DNA from: RGIG426 sp045598965
GTDB lineage: Bacteria > Bacillota > Clostridia > Oscillospirales > Acutalibacteraceae
Reading direction: 5' to 3'
NCBI GenBank assembly: GCA_045598965.1
Contig: JAZRVH010000033.1
Span: forward strand, 69,809 to 133,808
Length of the DNA: 64,000 nucleotides
In this document: positions 26,388 through 34,189 of the stretch, in pieces
How positions within the stretch are numbered: position 1 is the stretch's first letter
Layout: every line of letters begins with the position of its first letter
Notes under the pieces: model-generated
What the model saw: the letters and a program-made list of their open reading frames with translations, nothing else
What the model was told of the DNA's origin: nothing
The model's database searches: none
Made by a program: the position numbers and the translations under genes

Positions 26388-27473
26388 ATGGGAAACATAC
26401 TGGAATATACCTGCCCTTGTTGTAACGGCCGTATGACGTTTGATACCGGGTTACAAAAGGTGAAATGTGAATTTTGCGGAACGGAATTTGATATGTCCAC
26501 CCTGCAAAGCTATGATGAGGGGTTAAAAATGGACAACCCCGACGAAATGCATTGGCAGACCGATGTGGGCGGCGAATGGCAGGAGGGAGAGCAGGAGACT
26601 CTTGCTACGTATGTGTGCGAAACCTGTGGCGGCGAGATTGCTTGCGAAAGAACAACGGCGGCGACATCGTGTCCGTTTTGCGGAAATCCGGTGGTGATGA
26701 AAGGCAACCTTTCGGGTGCTCTTCGTCCCGACGTAGTGATTCCGTTTAAGCTGGATAAAGAGGCGGCAAAAGCCGGATTAGAAAAGCATTTGCAGGGAAA
26801 ACGCCTGCTTCCGAAAGTGTTCAAAAGCCAAAACCACATTGACGAAATCAAAGGCGTTTATGTGCCGTTTTGGTTGTTTGATGCGGATGCAAACGCCAAC
26901 ATTCGCTATCACGCCACCAACGTCCACCACTGGAGCGATAGCGACTATGACTATACGGAAACCAGTCACTTTATGGTGCTTCGTGCCGGTGACCTTGGGT
27001 TTCAATACGTGCCGGTGGACGGCTCGATTCGTATGCCGGACGATTTGATGGAGTCTATTGAACCGTTCGATTTTTCTCAAGCGGTGGATTTCCAAACGGC
27101 GTATCTTTCCGGCTTTTTGGCGGATAAATACGACGTCAGTGCAGACCAGAGCATTGACCGTGCCAACGCCCGCATTAAACGAAGCACCGAGGAGGTGTTT
27201 GCCTCCACGGTTACCGGGTTTACAACCGTTATGCCGGAGAGCAGTACGGTGCGTTTGCAAAACGGAACAACCAAATATGCACTGTATCCCGTGTGGCTTT
27301 TGAATACCACCTGGAACGGCTGTCAATATACCTTTGCCATGAACGGTCAGACCGGCAAGTTTGTCGGTGACCTGCCTTGCGACAAGGGAGCATTTTTCCG
27401 CTGGTTGGCGGGATTGACCGTTGGTATTTCGGCGGTGCTTGTGGCAGCGTTCGGCTTTTTGGGATTGTTTTAA
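26388..27473 (+). CDS. TFIIB-type zinc-ribbon membrane protein
   Basis: 361 residues. Two zinc ribbons at the N-terminus (CPCC...CEFC near 10-34 and CETC...CPFC near 78-103), a central beta-rich domain (about 110-310) and a C-terminal hydrophobic segment (LAGLTVGISAVLVAAFGFLGLF) that would tail-anchor it. The family is common in Clostridia and often neighbours TPM-domain genes, as here. Function unknown. AAAGGAGG precedes the ATG; the TPM gene starts 14 bases after the stop. Confidence 0.85.
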   Translation: MGNILEYTCPCCNGRMTFDTGLQKVKCEFCGTEFDMSTLQSYDEGLKMDNPDEMHWQTDVGGEWQEGEQETLATYVCETCGGEIACERTTAATSCPFCGNPVVMKGNLSGALRPDVVIPFKLDKEAAKAGLEKHLQGKRLLPKVFKSQNHIDEIKGVYVPFWLFDADANANIRYHATNVHHWSDSDYDYTETSHFMVLRAGDLGFQYVPVDGSIRMPDDLMESIEPFDFSQAVDFQTAYLSGFLADKYDVSADQSIDRANARIKRSTEEVFASTVTGFTTVMPESSTVRLQNGTTKYALYPVWLLNTTWNGCQYTFAMNGQTGKFVGDLPCDKGAFFRWLAGLTVGISAVLVAAFGFLGLF

Positions 27474-27487
27474 GGGAGGGGACGGAA

Positions 27488-28243
27488 ATGAAAAAACGAA
27501 TTTTCGCCCTTCTCGGGTGTATTGTGATTTTTGCCGCCTTGTTTGCGGTTGCCGTCTCTGCCAAAAGCGGTGCGGATTTGCTTGTGGATAACGCCGGACT
27601 GCTGTCTACCGATGAGCGGGTGGAGCTTATCTCGCTTTTAAACAACACCAGCAACGAATTGAACTGCGATATCGTGGTGCTGACGGTGCCGTCGCTTAAC
27701 GGCAAATTTGAACGGGATTACGCTGACGATTTTTATGACCAAAACGGTTACGGCCGTGGCGAAAGCGGTCAAGACGGCGTGTTACTCCTTATCGCTATGG
27801 AAGAGCGGGCATGGTGGGTGTCCACCTGCGGTGAATGTATTTCCATGGTGGATGCCGACTCGATTGGCAACCGCATCGGAAGCGATTTGTCCGGTGCCTA
27901 TTATGCCGACGCTTTCAAAGGCTATGTCGCCGAGGTTAAAAAGGAAATTACCCACAAAATCAATTTCTTCAACGTTAAACGAGTGGGAATTGCGTTGGTT
28001 GTCGGCTTTATCATTGCGTTGATTGCGGTTGGCTCGATGAAAGCCAAGCTCAAAACAGTTCGCTATCAGCCGGCGGCAAACAACTACCTTAAACCCGGTA
28101 GTCTTAACGTCACTTTGGCACAGGAAAGTTTTCTGTATAACACGGTAACTCGCACCGCCAAACCGAAAGAGAACAGCTCCTCCGGTGGCTCTCACACGAG
28201 CTCCGGCGGCGTCAGCCACGGTGGCGGTGGCGGTCACTTCTAA
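27488..28243 (+). CDS. TPM-domain (YgcG-like) membrane protein
   Basis: 251 residues. Cleavable or anchoring signal segment 1-25, TPM domain about 30-150 (VDNAGLLSTDERVELISLL, DIVVLTVPS, GRGESGQDGVLLLIA), one membrane segment near 160-180, and a Gly/Ser/His-rich C-terminal tail ending GGGGGHF as in many YgcG proteins. TPM domains are linked to membrane protein quality control and photosystem repair in other organisms. I start at ATG 27488, which has GGGAGGGG upstream and gives a proper signal sequence. Confidence 0.9.
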   Translation: MKKRIFALLGCIVIFAALFAVAVSAKSGADLLVDNAGLLSTDERVELISLLNNTSNELNCDIVVLTVPSLNGKFERDYADDFYDQNGYGRGESGQDGVLLLIAMEERAWWVSTCGECISMVDADSIGNRIGSDLSGAYYADAFKGYVAEVKKEITHKINFFNVKRVGIALVVGFIIALIAVGSMKAKLKTVRYQPAANNYLKPGSLNVTLAQESFLYNTVTRTAKPKENSSSGGSHTSSGGVSHGGGGGHF

Positions 28244-28277
28244 AAAAACATCCTCCTGCACGGCGGGAGGATGTTTT
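28244..28277 (+). terminator. Intrinsic terminator after the TPM gene
   Basis: Stem ACATCCTCC / GGAGGATGT followed by TTTTT. Confidence 0.85.
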
Positions 28278-28327
28278 TGGATAATGCTTTTTGTTTATTT
28301 TAAGAGGTTTCTGTGAGGAGGAGTCGT

Positions 28328-29587
28328 ATGTCTTCTAATCAACCGACACCCGAAAAACTGGGAAATCCCCCCAAAACGAGCGAGAAAAACATCGGAATTG
28401 AGATGCTGCGGATACTTGCCATTTTGTTTGTGGTAACGTTGCACGTGATGGGGCAGGGCGGCGTGTTTGTGACTGCCGGAGTGGATGCGTTTTCGGCAAA
28501 TAATGCGGCGGCGGTGTCCTTTGAGCTTTTGTCCTTCGGGGCGGTAAACTTGTTCGCTTTGGTGTCCGGGTTTGTGGCGTTGCGTTCAAAATGGGCAACA
28601 AAAAAATGGCTTAGAATGTGGGTAATGGTGGCGTTTTGGGGCGTTGTTATGGTGTTTATCGTGGATAAAGCCTCCGTTTTATTTGACGGATTCAACGCCG
28701 TGCTGAAATGCTTTATTCCGGGAATTCGCCCGGATTTTGAGGCGTATACGGTTTCCGGAAAAGATTATCTCGATGCGTTGTTGCCGATTTCGGCAAAGCA
28801 GTATTGGTATTTCAATATGTATACGATGCTGTTTTTGCTGATGCCGCTCCTCAATCTTGCCATCGGAGCGATCCATAAGAAAAAGCTGGCGTTCATCTGT
28901 ACGGCCGCTCTTGTCGGGATTAGTGTGTATTCGCTTCTTCCCATTTTCCGTGGGCAATCCGATACCGATCTTTTCGGCGTGGGCGGGGGATATTCCTCCA
29001 TGTGGCTTGTGGTAATGTATCTTGTCGGAGCTTGTGTGCGTCGCTATTATGATGACGGTTTTCGACCGAAAAAAAGCCTTTGCTTGCTCGGATATCTCTT
29101 GTGTATTATGCTGGCGGCTGGTTGGTATTTCTTTATGTCCTCCGTCATCCGTGATGACCCGCAAAACACCGTGTTATATCTCCGCCGCAGTGCTGTAACA
29201 TCGTATATTTCTCCGTTTACGGTAATAGGTTCGCTGTTGCTTTTGTTTTTCTTTATGCAAATCAAGGTGTCCTCAAAGCCGCTGAAAAAGTGTATTCTTG
29301 TGGTTTCCGGCTCCTCCTTTGCCGTATACATCATTCATGCACAGCAGGTGGTGTGGAGATATTTCTTAACCAACCGTTTTTCCGGTGTTGTCGCCGAACC
29401 GGTTTGGAAAATGATTTTACAAACTATTGGCGGTGTTCTCGCAATTTATGCCGTATGTACGCTTATGGAGCTTTTGCGAAAGATGCTGTTTGAGGTTACG
29501 CATTTAGATAAGGGCATTGACCGTGTGGGCGATGCGATTGACCGCAAGCTGAAAAAGACGGTATACGAAAAGAAACAAAAGGGTTAA
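28328..29587 (+). CDS. Acyltransferase 3 family membrane protein
   Basis: 419 residues with about ten membrane segments. Seen: the N-terminal family start NIGIEMLRILAILFVVTLHV with the conserved His, and the C-terminal VVSGSSFAVYIIHAQQVVWRY. Transfers acetyl or succinyl groups to surface carbohydrates in characterised members; the acceptor here is unknown. ATG 28328 is preceded by GAGGAGGAG. Flanked by terminators on both sides, so monocistronic. Confidence 0.9.
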   Translation: MSSNQPTPEKLGNPPKTSEKNIGIEMLRILAILFVVTLHVMGQGGVFVTAGVDAFSANNAAAVSFELLSFGAVNLFALVSGFVALRSKWATKKWLRMWVMVAFWGVVMVFIVDKASVLFDGFNAVLKCFIPGIRPDFEAYTVSGKDYLDALLPISAKQYWYFNMYTMLFLLMPLLNLAIGAIHKKKLAFICTAALVGISVYSLLPIFRGQSDTDLFGVGGGYSSMWLVVMYLVGACVRRYYDDGFRPKKSLCLLGYLLCIMLAAGWYFFMSSVIRDDPQNTVLYLRRSAVTSYISPFTVIGSLLLLFFFMQIKVSSKPLKKCILVVSGSSFAVYIIHAQQVVWRYFLTNRFSGVVAEPVWKMILQTIGGVLAIYAVCTLMELLRKMLFEVTHLDKGIDRVGDAIDRKLKKTVYEKKQKG

Positions 29588-29615
29588 AAAAAGGACGCCA
29601 AAGGCGTCCTTTTTA
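29587..29615. terminator. Bidirectional terminator between the acyltransferase gene and feoB
   Basis: Stem AAAAGGACGCC / GGCGTCCTTTT, AAA loop, with A and T runs on both flanks. Confidence 0.88.
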
Positions 29616-29641
29616 TCTTATAATCGTTTTGTTTTGCCGGT

Positions 29642-31807
29642 TTACAGTAACTGGGCAATGTTGACAAACAGCGTACCGAATTGATAGACGCAAAAGGCAC
29701 AAACCCAGGCGACGGCGGTTTGGAATGCCACGGTACCGATAGCCCATTTCCACGAGCGGAATTCTCGCTTCATGGCGGAAAACGCCGCCACACAAGGGCA
29801 ATACAGCAAAACGAACACCAGAAATGCCAAGGCGGCGACCGGCGTAAACATTCCGCCGAGAGCGGCATACATAGCGGCATCGGATGCGGGGGAGATAAGG
29901 ATATTGAGCGTTCCCACTACGGCTTCCTTGGCGACAAAGCCGGATACAAGGGCAACCGAGGCTTGCCACGTGCCAAATCCCAGAGGAATAAAGAGCGGGG
30001 AAAGACCTTTGCCGATGGTTGCTAAGATGCTGTTGCCCGCCTGGTCGGGAGTGAGCAGGTTGAGGGAGAGGTCAAAGGACTGTAAAAACCAAATGATGAC
30101 CGAAGCGGCAAGCAAAATCGTGCCGGCACGGATGGCAAAGTCTTTGATGCGTTCCCACAAATGCAACCACAGTGTTTTGGCGGTGGGCAGACGATAGGGC
30201 GGCAATTCCATAACAAAAGGAGCGTGGCCGCCTTTTAACACGGTTTTGTTGAGAATGGTGGCACAGAGGATGGCCATTACAAGCCCCAACAGATAGATAC
30301 AGAATATCACAAGCCCTGCGTATTTTGGGAAAAATGCGGCGATAAACAGTGCGTATACCGGCATTTTTGCGGAGCAGGACATAAACGGTGTCAGCATAAT
30401 GGTCAGCCGCCGATCCCGTTCGTTTTCAAGAGTTCGTGCCGCCATAATGCCGGGAACAGAGCAACCGAATCCCATCAGCATCGGCACAAATGACCGACCG
30501 GATAATCCCGTTCTGTGGAGCAGCTTATCCATTATGAAAGCGGCACGTGCCATATAGCCGCTATCCTCAAGCAACGACAGGAAAAAGAACAGCAGGAGAA
30601 TTTGCGGGAAGAAGGATACGATAGAACCGACACCTGCCACAATGCCGTCACATACAAGGGAAACGGCCCACGAGGAGGCACCGGCATCGGTCAGCGAGGT
30701 GTGTAACGTGGCGGTGAGAGCATCAATAAGTGTCGCAACGCCGTTGGTTAAGAATGAACCGATTGGACCGAATGTGAGGAAAAACACCAACGCCATAATT
30801 CCCGCAAACACGGGAATGGCGAGATATTTGTTGGTGACAATCTTGTCCACGTGGTCAGAAATTGTCAGTTCACCCGGTTTTTTCAGGTGAACCACACATT
30901 CGTCGCATACTTTGCAAATAAACTTGTATTTCTGGTCGGCGATAATCATATCCCGTTGCATTTTTTCGGTTTCCAGCGAGGACACGATTTCGTCAATAAG
31001 ATGGGCTTCACCTTGCGTTAAACCAAGAGCCTCAATGGTCGGTGGGTCGTCGTCCATCACTTTGACGGCTGACCAGCGAAGTGCCATTCCCGTTTTCATA
31101 CATTTTGGTTCAATGATTTTCTCAATGCGAAGTATCGCTTCCAGGATATCCGCTTCATAAATCTCGTCGATTTTGTAAGTAGAGCGATATTCTCCGCCGT
31201 GGTGCTCTCGACGTTCATGAAGCTCGTGATGGATATATTCGTTGTCGGGAAACGCTTTTTTTATGCGATTGGCAATAGTTTTTTCGTCAAAGGGGAGAAC
31301 CTCTTTGGCAATCCGTTTTGCACCGTCATGGAACGCACGGTCAATCAGCTTGTCAATCCCTTGCCCACGAGAGGCGGAAATGGGCACAATCGGAATGCCG
31401 AGCAGGTGTTCCATACGCTGAACATCAATGATGAGCCCTCGTTGCTTGAGCATATCCATCATATTTAGGGCGATGACCATAGGAAGTCCGAGCTCTGCCA
31501 GCTGTAACGACAAATAGAGATTTCGCTCTAAATTGGTGGCGTCAACCACATCAATAATGGCGTCGGGATGGTCTTCAAGGAGCATATTGCGGCTGACCAT
31601 TTCCTCGGCGGAGTAGGGGGAGAGCGAGTAAATTCCCGGCAAATCGACCACGGTGACGTCCTCGCCGTGGCTTTTCAGTTGACCGGCTTTTTTCTCGACA
31701 GTAACACCGGGCCAGTTGCCGACATATTGGTTAGAACCGGTCAACTCATTGAATAAGGTGGTTTTGCCGCAGTTGGGGTTGCCGGCAAGTGCATAGGTAA
31801 AACTCAT
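29642..31807 (-). CDS. feoB: Ferrous iron transporter FeoB
   Basis: Fe2+ importer, 721 residues. N-terminal G domain (GNPNCGKTTLFN at 9-20, G3 VDLPGIY, G4 LNMMD), a helical GDI region, then two Gate domains with about eight membrane helices (GSFLTNG, CSVPGIMAARTLEN, FMSCSAKMPVY with conserved Cys and Pro). Starts inside the end of feoA (4-base overlap, ATGA), so translation is coupled. No feoC follows; a terminator lies 27 bases beyond the stop. Confidence 0.96.
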   Translation of the reverse strand: MSFTYALAGNPNCGKTTLFNELTGSNQYVGNWPGVTVEKKAGQLKSHGEDVTVVDLPGIYSLSPYSAEEMVSRNMLLEDHPDAIIDVVDATNLERNLYLSLQLAELGLPMVIALNMMDMLKQRGLIIDVQRMEHLLGIPIVPISASRGQGIDKLIDRAFHDGAKRIAKEVLPFDEKTIANRIKKAFPDNEYIHHELHERREHHGGEYRSTYKIDEIYEADILEAILRIEKIIEPKCMKTGMALRWSAVKVMDDDPPTIEALGLTQGEAHLIDEIVSSLETEKMQRDMIIADQKYKFICKVCDECVVHLKKPGELTISDHVDKIVTNKYLAIPVFAGIMALVFFLTFGPIGSFLTNGVATLIDALTATLHTSLTDAGASSWAVSLVCDGIVAGVGSIVSFFPQILLLFFFLSLLEDSGYMARAAFIMDKLLHRTGLSGRSFVPMLMGFGCSVPGIMAARTLENERDRRLTIMLTPFMSCSAKMPVYALFIAAFFPKYAGLVIFCIYLLGLVMAILCATILNKTVLKGGHAPFVMELPPYRLPTAKTLWLHLWERIKDFAIRAGTILLAASVIIWFLQSFDLSLNLLTPDQAGNSILATIGKGLSPLFIPLGFGTWQASVALVSGFVAKEAVVGTLNILISPASDAAMYAALGGMFTPVAALAFLVFVLLYCPCVAAFSAMKREFRSWKWAIGTVAFQTAVAWVCAFCVYQFGTLFVNIAQLL

Positions 31808-32043
31808 AGAGCCACCTCCGGTTCGATTTCAATTTCTTTGGCTTCCGAGCGGCGAATGCTTAACTCATAGCCTCGAACGTTGATTTCGATAGGGTCGCCC
31901 ATCGGGGCTTCTTTTCGCATAATGATATGTGCTCCGGGAGTGATGCCCATATCAATAATACGGCGGCGTAGTGCTCCGGAACAACCAAGAGCGGTCACAA
32001 CGCCGCTTTCACCGATTTTTAAGTCGTTTACTGTTTTCGGCAT
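31804..32043 (-). CDS. feoA: Ferrous iron transport accessory protein FeoA
   Basis: 79-residue SH3-like protein that aids FeoB. Seen: GESGVVTALGCSGALRRRIIDMGITPGAHI and VRGYELSIRRSEAKEI, the FeoA pattern. ATG 32043 is set by AGGAGGG 8 bases upstream; a longer in-frame start would overlap this ribosome site. First gene of feoAB behind an operator-bearing promoter. Confidence 0.94.
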   Translation of the reverse strand: MPKTVNDLKIGESGVVTALGCSGALRRRIIDMGITPGAHIIMRKEAPMGDPIEINVRGYELSIRRSEAKEIEIEPEVAL

Positions 32044-32088
32044 AAAATATCCCTCCTGACACACATCGTTTCTATTTTATCACAACCT

Positions 32089-32117
32089 ATTATAGTTAGC
32101 CAACACTAACTTGTCAA
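32089..32117 (-). promoter_or_regulatory. feoAB promoter with a DtxR/IdeR-like operator in the spacer
   Basis: Minus strand TTGACA (32112-32117), 17 bases, TATAAT (32089-32094). The spacer carries the inverted repeat AGTTAG-TGTTGG-CTAACT (32094-32111), whose TTAG/CTAA half-sites resemble DtxR/MntR-family operators rather than a Fur box. A repressor bound there would block polymerase under iron-rich conditions (inference). Confidence 0.75.
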
Positions 32118-32284
32118 GGGAGGAACACGAAAAAAGTAGAGGAAATTAGTAGATTTTTATATAATTCGCCGAAAAAGAGGGGAAAATGGGCCATTACACA
32201 AGGGAGCCAAGATGCTCAATAAATCTTTTCGTAGAGCATGGCCTTGGTCTTGCCGTTTTATATTTTCGCAACGAATACAAAAGA

Positions 32285-32318
32285 ACAGCCCCTCACGACC
32301 GTGAGGGGCTGTGGTTGG
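32285..32318 (-). terminator. Terminator of the dockerin/YD-repeat gene
   Basis: 12-bp stem ACAGCCCCTCAC / GTGAGGGGCTGT with a GACC loop; on the minus strand it is followed by TTCTTTT. The remaining sequence between here and the feoA promoter (about 32120-32280) shows no gene. Confidence 0.85.
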
Positions 32319-32327
32319 TTATGTGTT

Positions 32328-33815
32328 TTACTTTGATCCTGCATACTCTGTGTATGGATCTTCGTAGGTTCCTGAAAATACCGTATAAAAGTATTCTTCC
32401 ATATAGCATACACTGCTATCGGGATTGTAGTAGGTTTTTGTCAACATATTTCCTTTTTTGTCATAGGTGGCATCCCAGGAATAATTCCAATTTATAGTGC
32501 CGTCGGAGTTATAGGAACGATAACTGGTTTGATTCCCGTTTTCGTCGTAAGTGGCTTTCCAACTAATATGCGAGTTGCCATCAGCGTCGAAATAAGAGCT
32601 ACTTGTTTTATTTCTGTTTTCGTCGTAAGTGGCATCCCACGTATCCCAACTACTCCAAATTATATCGCCGTCGAGATTGTGATAGCGTTTGCTCGTTTTA
32701 TTTCCATTTGCATCATAAATGTATTCACACCAGCTACTTCTTGATTCGCCCACAGAACCGCTTGTGTAGTGAGTTGTAATGGTCTTCCAATTTCCGTCTG
32801 CGTCATAGACGTACTCTCTCCAATAATTCACGGTACCGTCTTCTTTGTAGCACGTTTCAGTCAATTCATTCCCATCTTCATCGTAGGTGGCATCCCACGT
32901 ATTCCAACTACTCCAAATTATATCGCCGTCACCATTATAGTAGTGTTTGCTTGTTTGATTCCCATTTTCGTCATAGGTGGCTTCCCAATGCTCACTAATC
33001 ATACCGGATGCATAGAATTTGTAATAACTCGTCTGGTTTCCATTGGCATCGTAGGCGTATTTATATGAATATTTTATGGTGCCGTCGGTGTTGTAGATTT
33101 TAGCACTTGTCCGATTTCCGTTTTCATCATAAGTGGCATCCCACGGGCAATGATTTTCTGCTATTTCGTCGTCAGCTCGTTTTATCCAATTTCCATCTTT
33201 GTCGTAAAGTCGTTGTCCCACTAAATTGCCTTTTTCATCATACAGATGTTCTTCGCTGACGTAGGAGCTTCCGTCCGGCTCGTGTGTGATTTCTTTTGCC
33301 CACAAGGCGTTTTCGGGATATTCGATGTCGCCCGTCGGCATAGTTGTCGGTACAGTAGTCGGTACAGTAGTCGGTTCGGTTTCGGTCGGCTCCGTTGCGG
33401 TTTCGGTCGGCTTGATTTCCGTCGAATCCGTCTTTGCCGTCGTCTCAATCACCGCCGTGGCGGTCGGATTTTCGGTCGGTTTCGTATTGCCGGGGTCAAT
33501 CACCGTAATAAGATTGGCCACAAATTTGCGAACGGTCAACACGTCTTTCATATTGACCGCACCGTCGCCATTGGTATCGGCGGCGGTAAAATCAATTTCC
33601 ACCGACAAGCCCGCCACATACTTGCGGATAGTGAGCACGTCTTTCATGTTGACCGCACCATCGGTGTTAGCGTCACCGTAATAGATTTCGATGACACTTG
33701 TGGCTGCTTGGGTTTGCGTTTGTGCTTCGGTTTCCGCCGCAGCGAAAACAGTCATCCCCGCCGCCACAATCACGGTGAGCACGAGGGTGAGCATGATAGA
33801 TACGTATTTTTTCAT
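32328..33815 (-). CDS. Secreted protein with N-terminal type I dockerin and YD-like repeats
   Basis: 495 residues from ATG 33815 (AAGGAGG 7 bases upstream). Signal peptide 1-27; dockerin 46-102 with two Ca2+-loop/helix units (GDANTDGAVNMKDVLTIRKYVAGL and DTNGDGAVNMKDVLTVRKFVANL type); Thr/Pro/Glu linker about 106-165; then roughly ten 26-30-residue repeats of the form ATYDENGNxTSxxYxxDG that resemble RHS/YD repeats and Ala-less cell-surface beta strands. No toxin-like C-terminus or anchor. The dockerin implies attachment to a cohesin partner outside the window. Preceded by an unusual structured leader. Confidence 0.88.
   Translation of the reverse strand: MKKYVSIMLTLVLTVIVAAGMTVFAAAETEAQTQTQAATSVIEIYYGDANTDGAVNMKDVLTIRKYVAGLSVEIDFTAADTNGDGAVNMKDVLTVRKFVANLITVIDPGNTKPTENPTATAVIETTAKTDSTEIKPTETATEPTETEPTTVPTTVPTTMPTGDIEYPENALWAKEITHEPDGSSYVSEEHLYDEKGNLVGQRLYDKDGNWIKRADDEIAENHCPWDATYDENGNRTSAKIYNTDGTIKYSYKYAYDANGNQTSYYKFYASGMISEHWEATYDENGNQTSKHYYNGDGDIIWSSWNTWDATYDEDGNELTETCYKEDGTVNYWREYVYDADGNWKTITTHYTSGSVGESRSSWCEYIYDANGNKTSKRYHNLDGDIIWSSWDTWDATYDENRNKTSSSYFDADGNSHISWKATYDENGNQTSYRSYNSDGTINWNYSWDATYDKKGNMLTKTYYNPDSSVCYMEEYFYTVFSGTYEDPYTEYAGSK
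32400..33260 (-). repeat. Array of YD-like coding repeats
   Basis: About ten degenerate units of roughly 78-90 bases, each encoding a YDxxGNxT core; two units (near 32620-32690 and 32880-32950) share a long almost identical stretch with GDIIWSSW(D/N)TWDATYDE, pointing to recent duplication. Confidence 0.85.
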
Positions 33816-33835
33816 AAGACTTCCTCCTTGATAAT

Positions 33836-33863
33836 AAAAAAGTGTGCAGCCGAAGCTGCACAC
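33836..33863 (-). terminator. Leader terminator (attenuator) of the dockerin gene
   Basis: Perfect 9-bp stem closed by a TTCG tetraloop, followed by TTTTTT and, 6 bases on, by AAGGAGG of the gene. Placement before the ribosome site implies conditional read-through. Confidence 0.8.
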
Positions 33864-33998
33864 CGAAAAATGCACTGCTCCGATTGCTGCGACACAATTC
33901 CTTTGCACATCAAACGAGGATGCCAAAAGAGGAGGTGCATTTTTACCAAAATAAAAATACATCTCGTCTAATGTGCTATGGAATTGTGTCGCACGTTC
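33836..33998 (-). promoter_or_regulatory. Structured 5' leader with terminal attenuator hairpin (riboswitch-like, class unknown)
   Basis: Read on the minus strand. Long stepped helix: TGCGACACAATTCC (33980-33993) pairs perfectly with 33888-33901; GCACAT (33971-33976) with 33905-33910; ACGAG (33963-33967) with 33914-33918, separated by two symmetric 3x3 internal loops. In the apical loop AAAAATGCACCTCC (33931-33944) can pair with GGAGcaGTGCATTTTT (33866-33881) beyond the helix, a pseudoknot or alternative fold. Then GTGTGCAGC-TTCG-GCTGCACAC (33842-33863) and six T, a terminator, stands 20 bases before the gene. Ligand unknown; no riboswitch class recognised. Confidence 0.7.
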
Positions 33999-34027
33999 AA
34001 TATACCACAACTGGAAAGATTTGTAAA
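33999..34027 (-). promoter_or_regulatory. Promoter of the dockerin/YD-repeat gene
   Basis: Minus strand TTTACA (34022-34027), 17 bases, TATATT (33999-34004) with TGG before the -10. Transcription would start about 33992, at the foot of the leader helix. The stretch 34028-34096 to the thyX promoter shows nothing further. Confidence 0.7.
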
Positions 34028-34096
34028 GATTTTTATCGGTGCAGGGGAGGAGAATGATATCGGCGGGGTTCAAAACAAAAAACCTCGTAAAACCGC

Positions 34097-34125
34097 TTGC
34101 ATTTCTCGGCAGAATTTGGTATACT
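34097..34125 (+). promoter_or_regulatory. Promoter of thyX-tmk
   Basis: TTGCAT (34097-34102), 17 bases, TATACT (34120-34125) with TGG before the -10. Confidence 0.7.
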
Positions 34126-34189
34126 ATCTCTAACTGGATACCTCTGTGCTTTTTGTGTTGAAAAATGTGAGAAAAAGGCGGTTTTTGCG

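Noticed and set aside
32120..32280. Small open frames in the gap between feoA and the dockerin gene
   Set aside because: No ribosome site, no recognisable protein, and they cross the terminator at 32285.
33888..33993. The long inverted repeat as a MITE or transposon end
   Set aside because: No target-site duplication or transposase is seen, the repeat arms have internal loops at matching positions, and a promoter and terminator frame it as an RNA leader.
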